Assembly (NCBI RefSeq): GCF_002902845.1 | Contig: NZ_PPTF01000014.1 | Coordinates: forward strand, 1 to 64,000 | Direction: 5' to 3' | DNA from: Chromobacterium sinusclupearum | GTDB lineage: Bacteria > Pseudomonadota > Gammaproteobacteria > Burkholderiales > Chromobacteriaceae | DNA length: 64,000 nt | In this document: positions 36,707-46,420 of the stretch, piece after piece | How the letters are laid out: every line of letters starts with the position of its first letter | How positions within the stretch are numbered: the first letter of the stretch is position 1 | Translations under genes and position numbers: made by a program | Notes under the pieces: model-generated | Databases searched by the model: none | Told to the model about the DNA's origin: nothing | What the model saw: only the letters and a program-made list of their open reading frames with translations

Positions 36707-37210
36707 ATGAAGAGAAGACAAATCCAGCAGGGTTTCACCCTGATCGAGCTGATGATTGTGGTGGCGATTATCGGTATTCTGGCGGCGGTAGCCATCCCCG
36801 CTTATCAGAACTACACCGTGCGCGCACGCGTAACAGAAGGTTTGACGCTGGCAGACACTGCTAAACTTGCTGTGGCTGAGAATGCGGCGAGTGGGGCAAA
36901 ATATTCCAATGGTTGGAATGCTCCGACGGCAACTAAGAATGTTTCCACCGTTGGTATTACGGATACAACTGGGGTTATTACCATTACGTATCAGGCCAAC
37001 GTTGCGGCGTCGAATGCCAATACGCTGGTTCTGATTCCGTATACTGTCGCGAGTGGCGGTGCTGCTACGGCATTGCCTGATAGCACAACTTCTTTCACTC
37101 CGCCGTCTAGTAACATTGTTTGGCAGTGTGCTTCTAAGAGTACCACCGCAAAGGTTGGCTCTGTCGTCGGTACCTTGGATTCCAGCCTGGTTCCTGCTGA
37201 GTGTCGCTAA
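36707..37210 (+). CDS. pilA: Type IV major pilin precursor
   Basis: A 167-residue class IVa prepilin. The leader MKRRQIQQG is cut by the prepilin peptidase before Phe; the mature protein begins [20 protein letters not shown] with the essential Glu5, and continues [17 protein letters not shown]. Cys141 and Cys166 can form the C-terminal disulfide loop. The middle is Ser/Thr/Ala-rich and could be glycosylated, fitting the two O-oligosaccharyltransferases downstream. The start at ATG 36707 follows GGAG by 5 nt. The sequence after about 36840 is markedly richer in A+T than neighbouring genes, as often seen in variable pilin genes. In Neisseria the equivalent is named pilE. Confidence 0.95.
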   Translation: MKRRQIQQGFTLIELMIVVAIIGILAAVAIPAYQNYTVRARVTEGLTLADTAKLAVAENAASGAKYSNGWNAPTATKNVSTVGITDTTGVITITYQANVAASNANTLVLIPYTVASGGAATALPDSTTSFTPPSSNIVWQCASKSTTAKVGSVVGTLDSSLVPAECR

Positions 37211-37230
37211 GATTAATTTAATATAATTGG

Positions 37231-37260
37231 AAAACGGTCAGCTTTGCTGACCGTTTTAAT
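37231..37260 (+). terminator. Terminator after the pilin gene
   Basis: Stem AAAACGGTCAGC / GCTGACCGTTTT with a TTT loop, followed by AATTTAA. It would limit read-through from the abundant pilin transcript into the transferase gene. Confidence 0.85.
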
Positions 37261-37272
37261 TTAAGGCTTCCT

Positions 37273-39099
37273 ATGTTTAAAGCGTTGCCTTACTGGTTGC
37301 TTGCGGCATTAGTCGTATTGCCGTTTTTCAGTCCTTGGCATTTCCAACCAGCGGGCGATTGGGTGACTACAGCAGTTTGTTTGGGCCTTGCTGGCATGAG
37401 TGCGCTGGTGATGTCGTTTCAGTCCGAAAGTGGCAAAACCTCGAATTGTCCGCCGGCATTTGTTTTTTTGCTGCTTTTCAGTCTGTTGCAACTGCCTCGC
37501 CTCCAGTACAGCCTGCCTTTTTCTGCGCTGGCGCTGTTCCTGTGTGGCGTGTTCAGTCTAAGTCTGGGGCAGAACGATAAGGCGCAGCGCGATAGGCTGA
37601 TAGCCTGCTTGGCGTCGCTGATTCTGGCAACGGCCTTGCTGCAGGCCATGCTGGGCTTTGTTCAAGCGTTGGGGCTGGCGCCGCAGACCCATGGCTGGGT
37701 GTTGTTCAACCCAGGCGCTAGCGATGTGATGGGGAACTTCGGCCAGCGCAACCAGCTGGCGCAGTTTTTGGGTTGGGGAGCCGTTTCCGCCGCCTACCTG
37801 TACGCTACGGGCCGCATGGGGCGAGTGGCGACGGGCAGCGCGGTGCTGGTGCTGGCGCTGCTGATGAGCTGGACCGGCGCGCGGCTGCCGCTGGCGTACG
37901 GCTTGGGCCTGGCCTTGCTGGCCTGGTTCTGGCATCGACGCGTGCCGCAGGACGAGACGGTGGCGCGCATGGCCCGCGCCTTGGCTTGGTCGGTGCTGGC
38001 CCTCGCCGTGATCCAGATATTCAACCAGCAGATTGATAGCGTTTTGCACGCCATCGGCTTGCCCATCCATGTGCAGAGCGGTTCCGACCGCTTGCTGGAC
38101 GCTGGTTTCGGCGCGCGCCGCCGCATCGAATGGAGCAAGGCCTGGGAGGTGTTCACGCAGCATCCGTGGCTTGGCGTGGGGCTGGGCGGCTATGCCTGGC
38201 ATTCCGCTTGGCTGGAGGCGTACGGCGGTTGGCCCAAGGTGCCGGAGAGCTGGCTGTTTACCCATTGCCATAATCTGATTTTCCAGCTGCTGGCGGAAAC
38301 CGGTCTGGTTGGGACTTTGCTTGTGGTGGGTGGTTTGCTGTATTGCTTGCTGCCGTATTTCCGGCGCGGCGAGCAGACGGCGGACAATCTGCTGCTGATC
38401 AGCATCGCCATGATGTTGCTGGGGCATTCGATGTTTGAATACCCGTTGTGGTATCTGCCCTTCCTGCTGATGCTGGTGATCATTTGTACGCTGAGCCCTG
38501 CCAAGGGGTGGACGGTGCAATTGAGCGGGCGCTTCCGACAGGTTCTTGGCGTGAGCGCCGGTGTGCTGGCACTGGCCTACGTGGCGACTGGCATCCAGCC
38601 TTATTGGCAGCTGATCCAGAATTTCACGCCGCGCAACGAGAATACCTTGCAGGCCAGTTTGGACAATGCCAAGCGCTCGCTGAAACTGTCCGAGTTGTCG
38701 CGCAATCCGTTGTGGAGCTGGGAAGCGGATTTGGGCATGGTCAACTATTTGCAGCCGGACGGCATCATGCGCGATTTGCAACTGGAACTCGCGGAGCGCG
38801 TGGCGCGCTACCAGCCGTTTCCGACCGTGCTGATCAAGCTGTCCATCCTGCGCGCCTTGAATGGCCAGGCCGAGCCGGCCAAGCAGGCGCTGACGATGGC
38901 GATTGCCAATTACCCGGATTACACGCCGGTGTTCCAGCATGAGCTGGCGCGTTACCGCCAGCCGGAATTGCAGCCATTGCAGGCGCTGGCCTCCAAGGCG
39001 GTGAAAGCCGGCGCGGCGCAGGGCGGCGCCACTGACGCCGGCCGCCTCGCCGCCGTGATGACTGTCGCCTCCCCGGTGACGCGCCAGCCTATCTTCTGA
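37273..39099 (+). CDS. PglL-type O-oligosaccharyltransferase (first copy)
   Basis: A 608-residue polytopic membrane protein with about 11-13 hydrophobic helices. The Wzy_C/O-antigen-ligase core is marked by NFGQRNQLAQFLGW, the large periplasmic loop with HPWLGVGLGGYAWHSAW and THCHNLIFQLLAETGL, and HSMFEYPLWYLPFLLML. The C-terminal 150 residues form a soluble, helical region typical of PglL. Such enzymes move lipid-linked glycans to Ser/Thr of pilins and other exported proteins in Neisseria and relatives. The position directly after the pilin supports pilin as a substrate. AAGG precedes the ATG at 37273. WaaL-type O-antigen ligase is the main alternative. Confidence 0.88.
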   Translation: MFKALPYWLLAALVVLPFFSPWHFQPAGDWVTTAVCLGLAGMSALVMSFQSESGKTSNCPPAFVFLLLFSLLQLPRLQYSLPFSALALFLCGVFSLSLGQNDKAQRDRLIACLASLILATALLQAMLGFVQALGLAPQTHGWVLFNPGASDVMGNFGQRNQLAQFLGWGAVSAAYLYATGRMGRVATGSAVLVLALLMSWTGARLPLAYGLGLALLAWFWHRRVPQDETVARMARALAWSVLALAVIQIFNQQIDSVLHAIGLPIHVQSGSDRLLDAGFGARRRIEWSKAWEVFTQHPWLGVGLGGYAWHSAWLEAYGGWPKVPESWLFTHCHNLIFQLLAETGLVGTLLVVGGLLYCLLPYFRRGEQTADNLLLISIAMMLLGHSMFEYPLWYLPFLLMLVIICTLSPAKGWTVQLSGRFRQVLGVSAGVLALAYVATGIQPYWQLIQNFTPRNENTLQASLDNAKRSLKLSELSRNPLWSWEADLGMVNYLQPDGIMRDLQLELAERVARYQPFPTVLIKLSILRALNGQAEPAKQALTMAIANYPDYTPVFQHELARYRQPELQPLQALASKAVKAGAAQGGATDAGRLAAVMTVASPVTRQPIF

Positions 39100-39135
39100 G
39101 CCTTGTAACAGCCCGAAACATATGGCGTGTTCAAT

Positions 39136-39167
39136 GGAGCCGGCGCATGCGGTATGCTGCCGGCTCC
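39136..39167 (+). promoter_or_regulatory. Hairpin between the two transferase genes
   Basis: GGAGCCGGCGCAT pairs with ATGC-T-GCCGGCTCC (one bulge) around GCGGT. There is no T-tract. It lies 25 bp before the preferred start of the second transferase and contains a TATGCT hexamer that might be a -10. Role uncertain. Confidence 0.35.
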
Positions 39168-39191
39168 GCTGTTTCCAACCTCTGGTCTGCC

Positions 39192-40976
39192 ATGACTTTT
39201 CAGAAACTATCCGAGCGCCTGGCGCTGCTGGCGCTGGGCTTGATCGCCATCGTGCCGTTCGCCTCGCGCGTGCACTTTGTGCCGCTGCCGCAATGGTTCG
39301 GCGAAATCAATGTGATCTGGCTGCTGCTGGCTGCCGGCGTGTTGCTCATGCCATCCGGCCGCTTGTTCGACGCGGTGCCGCGCGCCAGCTGGTGGTGTCT
39401 GCTGCTGGCGGCGGTGTGGGCGCTGCAGCCGCAATTCGTCCATCTATTGTTCCCCGGCATGAGCTACGTCACTGCGCTGGGTTGGTTGTCGCTGGCCTTG
39501 CTGGCCTCGGTGACGGCGTCGCTGCGCGGCGCGTTCGGCGAGCGGGAATTTGCGATATGGCTGGCCCGCGCCATCATCGTGGGTGGGCTGGTGCAGTCGC
39601 TGATCGGGACGGCACAGGTGAGCGGGCTGGCCCCGGTGCTGGGCCTGTTCTATGACAGCTCCCACCCCACCAGCAATATCTTCGGCCATATCGGCCAGCG
39701 CAACCAGTATGCCCATTACCTGATGTGGTCGGTGGTGTCCGGCGTCTATCTGTTTGCCGTGGGCCGTCTGGGCCGCAACTGGCTGATCGCGCTGGTGCTG
39801 TGGATGTCGCTGATGCTGGCTTGGGCCGGCTCGCGTTCCATCCTGCTGTATCTGGTGGCGATGTCGGCGCTGGCGGGCCTGTGGTACTGGCGCAACCGCG
39901 ATGAAGCGCTGGGCCGGCTGATGACGGCGATGTGGCTGACCAGCGTGGTGATCGTCGCCGCGCAGTTCGCCTTGCCGCTGTTCAATCATTTGATCTCCCT
40001 GCTGACCCACACCGACGTGGAAAACGCTTCCGGCGTGGCGCGGCTGGCGGCCAATGGCGACGATATGGGCGCGCGCCGCTTCGCCGAGATGCACAAGGCC
40101 TGGCTGACTTTCCAGGCGCATCCGCTGTGGGGCGTGGGTTGGTCGCAATACGCTGCGGAGAGCGTGCGCTTGCAGCCGCTGCCGCAGTTCGCCGCGGCCG
40201 GCTACAACAGCGGCTTGTTCACCAACGCGCATAATCTGGTGATGCAGCTGTTGGCGGAAATGGGCGGCCCGGCCACGGCGCTGGTGGTGGGCGGCTTCCT
40301 GTGGGTGGTGCTGCCGTTCTTCCGCCGCGCGGCGACGCCGGAGGGCGTGCTGGCCTTGGGCTGCGTGGCGGTGACCTTGACCCATAGCATGCTGGAGTAC
40401 CCGCTGTGGTACTTCTACTTCCTGGCGATGCTGGTGATCTTCGTCGCCATGGCGCCGCGCGACGAGAAGCTGCCGTCGCCCTGGTTGCGCTTGCCGCTCT
40501 TGGGCGCGCTGGTGTGGGTGGGTTGGTTGTCCATCAGCACCACGCCGATGTTCTGGGAGCTGGTCAATCTGTATACGCCCACCGGCAACGCGCAAAAGGA
40601 TGCCAAGCGCAGCGAGCGGCTGATCGAGATTATCGAAACCAAACCCCTGTTCGCCTATCACGCCCTGTACACGCTGGACGATTATTTGCCGATCACCCGC
40701 GACAATCTGAAGCAGAAGCTGGCGCTGGAGGACAGGCTGACCGCCTTCCGCCCGTATCCGGACGTGATGCTAAAGCGCGCGCAGATGGAGATTCTGGCGG
40801 GCCAGAGGGCCAAGGCGGAGCAGACGCTGCGCACCACGCTGGCGTCCTTCCCCACTTACGCCGGCCAGTTCATCGAGACGCTGGGCGACGCCAACCCAGA
40901 ATGGGAGCCGCTGCGCAAGATCAGCCGCGAAGCCTACGACAAGTTGCCGGCCAAGTTCCGCACCTTGCAGGAGTGA
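39192..40976 (+). CDS. PglL-type O-oligosaccharyltransferase (second copy)
   Basis: A 594-residue membrane protein homologous to the preceding gene, with the same order of motifs: HIGQRNQYAHYLMW, HPLWGVGWSQYAAESVRL, TNAHNLVMQLLAEMG and HSMLEYPLWYFYFLAML, then a soluble helical C-terminus. Sequence agreement outside the motifs is modest, so the two copies are old paralogues rather than a recent duplication. The start is uncertain: ATG 39192 begins a normal membrane helix but lacks a Shine-Dalgarno, whereas ATG 39147 has GGAG but adds 15 atypical residues. A terminator follows. The substrate may differ from that of the first copy. Confidence 0.87.
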   Translation: MTFQKLSERLALLALGLIAIVPFASRVHFVPLPQWFGEINVIWLLLAAGVLLMPSGRLFDAVPRASWWCLLLAAVWALQPQFVHLLFPGMSYVTALGWLSLALLASVTASLRGAFGEREFAIWLARAIIVGGLVQSLIGTAQVSGLAPVLGLFYDSSHPTSNIFGHIGQRNQYAHYLMWSVVSGVYLFAVGRLGRNWLIALVLWMSLMLAWAGSRSILLYLVAMSALAGLWYWRNRDEALGRLMTAMWLTSVVIVAAQFALPLFNHLISLLTHTDVENASGVARLAANGDDMGARRFAEMHKAWLTFQAHPLWGVGWSQYAAESVRLQPLPQFAAAGYNSGLFTNAHNLVMQLLAEMGGPATALVVGGFLWVVLPFFRRAATPEGVLALGCVAVTLTHSMLEYPLWYFYFLAMLVIFVAMAPRDEKLPSPWLRLPLLGALVWVGWLSISTTPMFWELVNLYTPTGNAQKDAKRSERLIEIIETKPLFAYHALYTLDDYLPITRDNLKQKLALEDRLTAFRPYPDVMLKRAQMEILAGQRAKAEQTLRTTLASFPTYAGQFIETLGDANPEWEPLRKISREAYDKLPAKFRTLQE

Positions 40977-41004
40977 TAGGCATGCGCCCGCCGGATGGCG
41001 GGCA

Positions 41005-41041
41005 AATAAAAAGCCGCTCGATGGTTCGAGCGGCTTTTTTT
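41005..41041. terminator. Bidirectional terminator between transferase and rpoH
   Basis: Stem AAAGCCGCTCGA / TCGAGCGGCTTT with T-tracts on both strands between convergent genes. Confidence 0.9.
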
Positions 41042-41058
41042 CGGGCGGTGAGCGCGGC

Positions 41059-41922
<864 letters not shown>

Positions 41923-41953
41923 TGCGATGGCTACCTCCTTGGGTAGTGCTATG

Positions 41954-41980
41954 TTAGCACTCGAGTATTGAGAGTGCTAG
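41954..41980 (-). promoter_or_regulatory. CIRCE element (HrcA operator) upstream of rpoH
   Basis: TTAGCACTC, nine bases, GAGTGCTAG: 17 of 18 fixed positions of the canonical CIRCE inverted repeat, with the exact 9-bp spacer. Confidence 0.92.
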
Positions 41981-42036
41981 CAAGGAAAGGTTCCCGAGTC
42001 AATGATTTTTAACAATCGGCTCGATAGCCATTTTGT

Positions 42037-42945
42037 TTATTTGGGTTCGACCTTGCGCAGATGGTGGTCCGCGGCCAGCCGCGCGCCCAGCATCGCCAGC
42101 AGCGCGGAGATGCCGATCAGGGCCGCCAGCTCCAGCGGCGTCAGGACGCGCAGTTCCACCCGTTCGCCGTACAGCATGGCGAATTCGCGGATCGACGGAT
42201 TGGCCATCGACGACAGCCAGCACGACAGGCCCCAGGCCAGCAGGGCGGCCAGCACCCCTTGCCACAGCGCATGGTACATGAAGGGACGCCGGATAAAGCT
42301 ATCCGTGGCGCCAATCAGCTTGGACACTTCGATTTCATCCTGCCGCGCCAGAATCTGCATGCGGATCGCGTTATGCGTCACCAGCACCAGCGCCAGGCCC
42401 AGCGCCGCGGCGAGGAAGGCGGTCAGCTTCTGGCCCATCTCCACCATGCCGTACAGCCGTTTGGCCCAATGGGCGTCGAACTGCGCCGTTTCCACCATCG
42501 GCAGGCCGGACAGCTCCTTCTGCAGCATTTCCATTTCGCGCGGCTCCAGCGTCTTGGGCGTCACCACGAAGGCGTCGGGCAGCGGGTTGCCTTCCAGTCC
42601 ATCGGACAGGCCGGACAGGCCGTTGCGCTGCTCCAGATCTTGCAATGCCTTGCCCTTGCTGACGAAAGTGAAGCTTTTCACCTTGGGGTGGTGAGCCAGC
42701 GTGGTTTGCACGGCGGCGATGTCCGCCTCCTCGGCCGACAGCTCCATGAACAGGGTGATCTGCGGCGTGGCAGTCAGGCGGCCCACCCAATCCTGCACGC
42801 TGCTGACGGCCAGGTACAGCGACAAGGGCAGGGCCAGCGCCAAGGCCAGCATCAACAGCGTCAGCATGCTGCCGAACGGCTGGCGCAGGATTTTGATCAG
42901 CGCCAGCTTGGCGCTTTGCCAGTTCAGATAGAGAAAGTGTTTCAT
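42037..42945 (-). CDS. ftsX: Cell division protein FtsX (ABC permease-like)
   Basis: A 302-residue inner-membrane protein with one N-terminal helix (about 25-45: MLTLLMLALALALPLSLYLAV) and three C-terminal helices, and a periplasmic domain between them that in E. coli recruits the EnvC-AmiA/B peptidoglycan amidase system. Conserved segments are LPMVETAQFDAHWAKRL and LIGATDSFIRRPFMYHALWQG. It forms a complex with FtsE at the division septum and couples ATP use to cell-wall splitting. Its ATG overlaps the ftsE stop (ATGA). The operon order ftsY-ftsE-ftsX, followed by rpoH, is as in E. coli. Confidence 0.95.
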   Translation of the reverse strand: MKHFLYLNWQSAKLALIKILRQPFGSMLTLLMLALALALPLSLYLAVSSVQDWVGRLTATPQITLFMELSAEEADIAAVQTTLAHHPKVKSFTFVSKGKALQDLEQRNGLSGLSDGLEGNPLPDAFVVTPKTLEPREMEMLQKELSGLPMVETAQFDAHWAKRLYGMVEMGQKLTAFLAAALGLALVLVTHNAIRMQILARQDEIEVSKLIGATDSFIRRPFMYHALWQGVLAALLAWGLSCWLSSMANPSIREFAMLYGERVELRVLTPLELAALIGISALLAMLGARLAADHHLRKVEPK

Positions 42946-43595
42946 GCGGCGAACTGTCCTTCCCTCAGGCGGATGATGCGGCGGCCGTAGTCTTCCATCA
43001 GCGTTTCATCGTGGGCGGAGATCAATACCGTCACGCCCACCTGGTGGAAGGATTTGAACAATTCCATGATGTCCAGCGCGTAGGCGCGGTCCAGGTTGGC
43101 GGAGGGCTCGTCCGCCAGCAGGATGCTGGGGCGGTGCACCACGGCGCGGGCGATGCACAGCCGTTGCTGCTCGCCGCCGGACAGGCGGATCGGCATGGAT
43201 TTTTCCTTGCTCAGCAGGCCCACCTTGTCCAGCGCGGCGCGCACGCGCTTGGCGGCGTCGCGGCGGTCAAAGCCTATGATGTCCAGCGGCAGCATCACAT
43301 TGTCGAACACACTGCGGTCGAACAGGATTTTGTGGTCCTGGAAAACCATGCCCAGATGCTGGCGCACATACGGCAGCTGGCTGCCGCGCAGCTTGGACAG
43401 GTTCTGGCCATTGACCAGCACGCCGCCGCTGGTGGCGCGCTCGATGCCGGCGATCAGCTTGAGCAGGGTGGATTTGCCGGCGCCAGAGTGGCCGGCCAGA
43501 AACACCATTTCGCCGGTTTCGATGGTGAACGACAGGTTCTTCAGGGCTTCGTTGCCACCAGGGTAACGCTTGGTGACCTGGTCGAACTGTATCAT
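42942..43595 (-). CDS. ftsE: Cell division ATP-binding protein FtsE
   Basis: A 217-residue ABC-type ATPase. Walker A is GHSGAGKST, the Q-loop is in GMVFQDHKIL, the signature is RLSGGEQQRLCIARAV, Walker B is ILLADEPSANLD, and the switch His is in ISAHDETLM. N-terminal MIQFDQVTKRYPGGNEAL is typical of FtsE. It dimerises on FtsX and links ATP hydrolysis to activation of septal amidases. The ATG at 43595 lies 56 bp downstream of the ftsY stop. Confidence 0.97.
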   Translation of the reverse strand: MIQFDQVTKRYPGGNEALKNLSFTIETGEMVFLAGHSGAGKSTLLKLIAGIERATSGGVLVNGQNLSKLRGSQLPYVRQHLGMVFQDHKILFDRSVFDNVMLPLDIIGFDRRDAAKRVRAALDKVGLLSKEKSMPIRLSGGEQQRLCIARAVVHRPSILLADEPSANLDRAYALDIMELFKSFHQVGVTVLISAHDETLMEDYGRRIIRLREGQFAA

Positions 43596-43651
43596 TGAGG
43601 TTTCCCGCTTGTTGGCTGAGAAAGGCGGCTGCATCCGCGGCCGCATTTATG

Positions 43652-44794
43652 TTATTCGAACAGCGCGTCAATGTAGTCGCGGCTATTGAACGGCCGCAGG
43701 TCGTCTATGCTCTCGCCCACGCCGATGAAGCGCAGCGGAATCGGCCGCTGCTTGGCGATGGCGGCGATCACGCCGCCCTTGGCCGTGCCGTCCAGCTTGG
43801 TCAGGATCAGGCCGGTCAGGCCCAGCGCATCGTCGAAGGCCTTGACCTGGTTGACCGTGTTCTGGCCGATATTGGCGTCCAGCACCAGCACCACCTCATG
43901 GGGCGCGTCCGGCAGCGCTTTCTGGATCACGCGCTTCACCTTCTTGATCTCTTCCATCAGGTGCAGCTGCGTCGGCAGGCGGCCGGCGGTGTCGGCCAGC
44001 ACGATGTCGATGCCGCGTGCCATGGCGGCTTGAATCGCGTCGTAGCATACCGCGGCCGAGTCGCCGCCCTGTTGCGCGATCACCGTCACGTTGTTGCGCT
44101 CGCCCCAGGCGATCAGCTGTTCCCGCGCGGCGGCGCGGAAGGTGTCGCCTGCGGCCAGCAGCACGCTCTTGCCTTGGCTTTGATAATACTTGGCCAGCTT
44201 GCCGATGGAAGTGGTCTTGCCGGCGCCGTTGACGCCGGTCATCATGATCACGAACGGCTTCTTGCCTTCCACGTTCAGTGGCACCTGCAGCGGGCCGATC
44301 AGGTCCTGCAGCGAATCCTTCAGCGCGCCCTTCAGTTCCGATGCGTCCTTCAGGCCCTTCAGCGACACGCGCGCGCGCACATCCTTCAGTAGATGGACGG
44401 TGGCATCCATGCCCATGTCGGCAGTCAGCAGCACCGTTTCCAGGTCTTCGTACAGCTCCTCGTCGATCTTGCCGCCGCCGAACAGGCCGGCCAGCTGCTT
44501 GCCCAGCTTGTCGCGGGTTTTGGACAGGCCGGCTTTCAGGCGTTCGGTCCAGCTCATTTTCTTCAGCGGCACGGCTTCCTCCGCCGGCTGGGACGGGGCG
44601 CTGACTGCTACCTCTTCGGCTGCCGGGGCGGCAGTCTCGACGGGGGCGGGCGCTGCGACGGCCGGCGCCGGCGTTTCCGCCGCGGGCTGCGGGATGGCGG
44701 GCGCTACGTCTTCGATAGCGGCCGTTGGCTGGGCCGGGGTCTCGATTTGCGGCGTTTCCGCCGGCTTGGGCTTTTTCTTGAAGAAGCTGAACAT
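43652..44794 (-). CDS. ftsY: Signal recognition particle receptor FtsY
   Basis: A 380-residue SRP-type GTPase. After [11 protein letters not shown] comes an Ala/Pro/Glu-rich acidic A domain (about 10-75), then the N domain ([23 protein letters not shown]) and the G domain: G1 [22 protein letters not shown]3 [10 protein letters not shown]4 [10 protein letters not shown] and the final [24 protein letters not shown]. It docks ribosome-SRP complexes at the Sec translocon. The A domain is shorter than in E. coli. It heads the ftsYEX unit and is divergent from rsmD across a 227-bp gap. Confidence 0.97.
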   Translation of the reverse strand: MFSFFKKKPKPAETPQIETPAQPTAAIEDVAPAIPQPAAETPAPAVAAPAPVETAAPAAEEVAVSAPSQPAEEAVPLKKMSWTERLKAGLSKTRDKLGKQLAGLFGGGKIDEELYEDLETVLLTADMGMDATVHLLKDVRARVSLKGLKDASELKGALKDSLQDLIGPLQVPLNVEGKKPFVIMMTGVNGAGKTTSIGKLAKYYQSQGKSVLLAAGDTFRAAAREQLIAWGERNNVTVIAQQGGDSAAVCYDAIQAAMARGIDIVLADTAGRLPTQLHLMEEIKKVKRVIQKALPDAPHEVVLVLDANIGQNTVNQVKAFDDALGLTGLILTKLDGTAKGGVIAAIAKQRPIPLRFIGVGESIDDLRPFNSRDYIDALFE

Positions 44795-45021
44795 GCGTAA
44801 ATGAACCAGGGAAAAGCGATAAATGGCTAAATTGTATCCTCAAACGGCTTCTCGTACAGGCTTGCACGCACGGGATCGAAGCGATTCACGCAAAACATAT
44901 ATAAGGAATAGGCTGGAATTTCGTCGGACACGCGACAGATTTGCCGGCAAAGCAGCGTGAAAGAGGCGCTAAAGTGCTGATCGGGTTAAACTCCTGCCCT
45001 TGTTTCAAAAAGACGAGAGTC

Positions 45022-45576
45022 ATGAGTCAGTCACGTAACAAGGTCCGAATCATTGGCGGCGAGTACCGACGCCGCATGTTGCCTTTTCCCGATGCGGCCG
45101 GACTGCGGCCGACGCCGGATCGCGTCCGCGAGACGCTGTTCAACTGGTTGGGCCAGGATTTGTATGGAAAAAACTGCCTGGACTTGTTCGCCGGCAGCGG
45201 CGCGCTGGGCTTTGAAGCCGCATCGCGCGCGGCGCGGCGCGTGGTGATGGTGGAAAAGTCGCGGCAAGTGTGCGAATCGCTGCAGGCGAACCGGCAGTTG
45301 CTGCAGGCTGGCGCGTTGGAAGTGATGAGCGGCGACGCGCTGCTGTATTTGAAGAACTGTCGCGAGCGCTTCGACGTGATTTTCGTCGATCCGCCGTACG
45401 ACTCCGATTTATTGCAGCAGGTGCTGCCGCTCTTGGCGCAGTGCCTGTCCGAAGACGGCGTGGCGTACGTCGAGGCCCGTCAATGGCCGGACGCGCTGCC
45501 GGAAGGGCTGACGCTGCTCAAGCGCGACAAGGCCGGCATGGTGCAGTACGGCCTGCTGGGGCTGGCCTCGGCCTAG
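45022..45576 (+). CDS. rsmD: 16S rRNA (guanine(966)-N(2))-methyltransferase
   Basis: A 184-residue SAM-dependent methyltransferase that modifies G966 of 16S rRNA in 30S subunits. The N-terminal VRIIGGEYRRRMLPFP, RPTPDRVRETLFNWL, the SAM motif CLDLFAGSGALGFEAASR and the catalytic FVDPPYDSDLL all match RsmD. The start at ATG 45022 follows GAGAG. The arrangement rsmD next to ftsY, divergently oriented, is common in proteobacteria. The ferredoxin gene follows 103 bp downstream and may be in the same transcript. Confidence 0.95.
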   Translation: MSQSRNKVRIIGGEYRRRMLPFPDAAGLRPTPDRVRETLFNWLGQDLYGKNCLDLFAGSGALGFEAASRAARRVVMVEKSRQVCESLQANRQLLQAGALEVMSGDALLYLKNCRERFDVIFVDPPYDSDLLQQVLPLLAQCLSEDGVAYVEARQWPDALPEGLTLLKRDKAGMVQYGLLGLASA

Positions 45577-45643
45577 CGCCTTCAGTCCCGCGCCCGTCTA
45601 ACGATATAACCAGCGCGCCCTTGCGACTGGCGGCGGTGGGTGA

Positions 45644-45931
<288 letters not shown>

Positions 45932-45957
45932 TTTTGGCAAGTGATTGATTAAAAAGA

Positions 45958-45992
45958 AGATGCCCCATCCTGGATGGGGCGTTTTTTATTTT
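45958..45992 (+). terminator. Terminator after the ferredoxin gene
   Basis: Stem GCCCCATCC / GGATGGGGC followed by GTTTTTTATTTT. Confidence 0.92.
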
Positions 45993-46027
45993 CAGGCCGG
46001 AAACTGTAATTTTTTTCGCAAAAGGTG

Positions 46028-46056
46028 TTGACGGCCTGCAAGGCCATCTATAATAT
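46028..46056 (+). promoter_or_regulatory. Promoter of the tRNA-tufB transcript
   Basis: TTGACG (46028-46033), 17 bp, TAATAT (46051-46056); a TATAAT overlaps it at 46049-46054 with 15-bp spacing. It sits 15 bp before the first tRNA. Confidence 0.8.
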
Positions 46057-46070
46057 TCGGGTCTCTTTCA

Positions 46071-46155
46071 GGAGGGATTCCCGAGCGGTCAAAGGGATCA
46101 GACTGTAAATCTGACGGCTCTGCCTTCGAAGGTTCGAATCCTTCTCCCTCCACCA
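46071..46155 (+). tRNA. tRNA-Tyr (GTA)
   Basis: An 85-nt class II tRNA with a long variable arm, anticodon GTA at 46105-46107 and encoded CCA. The acceptor stem GGAGGGA pairs with TCCCTCC. First gene of a tRNA cluster ahead of tuf, as in E. coli tyrU-glyT-thrT-tufB. Confidence 0.97.
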
Positions 46156-46207
46156 GATTTAGAAAAGCGCTTGGCAGTGAAGCATCGCTGTCTAGTTGTG
46201 AAGCCAG

Positions 46208-46281
46208 GCGGGTGTAGCTCAATGGTAGAGCAGAAGCCTTCCAAGCTTACGACGAGGGTTCGATTCCCTTCACCCGCTCCA
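46208..46281 (+). tRNA. tRNA-Gly (TCC)
   Basis: A 74-nt tRNA with anticodon TCC at 46240-46242, acceptor stem GCGGGTG / CACCCGC and encoded CCA. Second gene of the cluster. Confidence 0.97.
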
Positions 46282-46305
46282 AGCGTTTGATATAGCCTGT
46301 TTAGG

Positions 46306-46380
<75 letters not shown>

Positions 46381-46420
46381 CCGTTTAAATTTAGCTTGTT
46401 TCGTATTCAGGAAATTTGCC

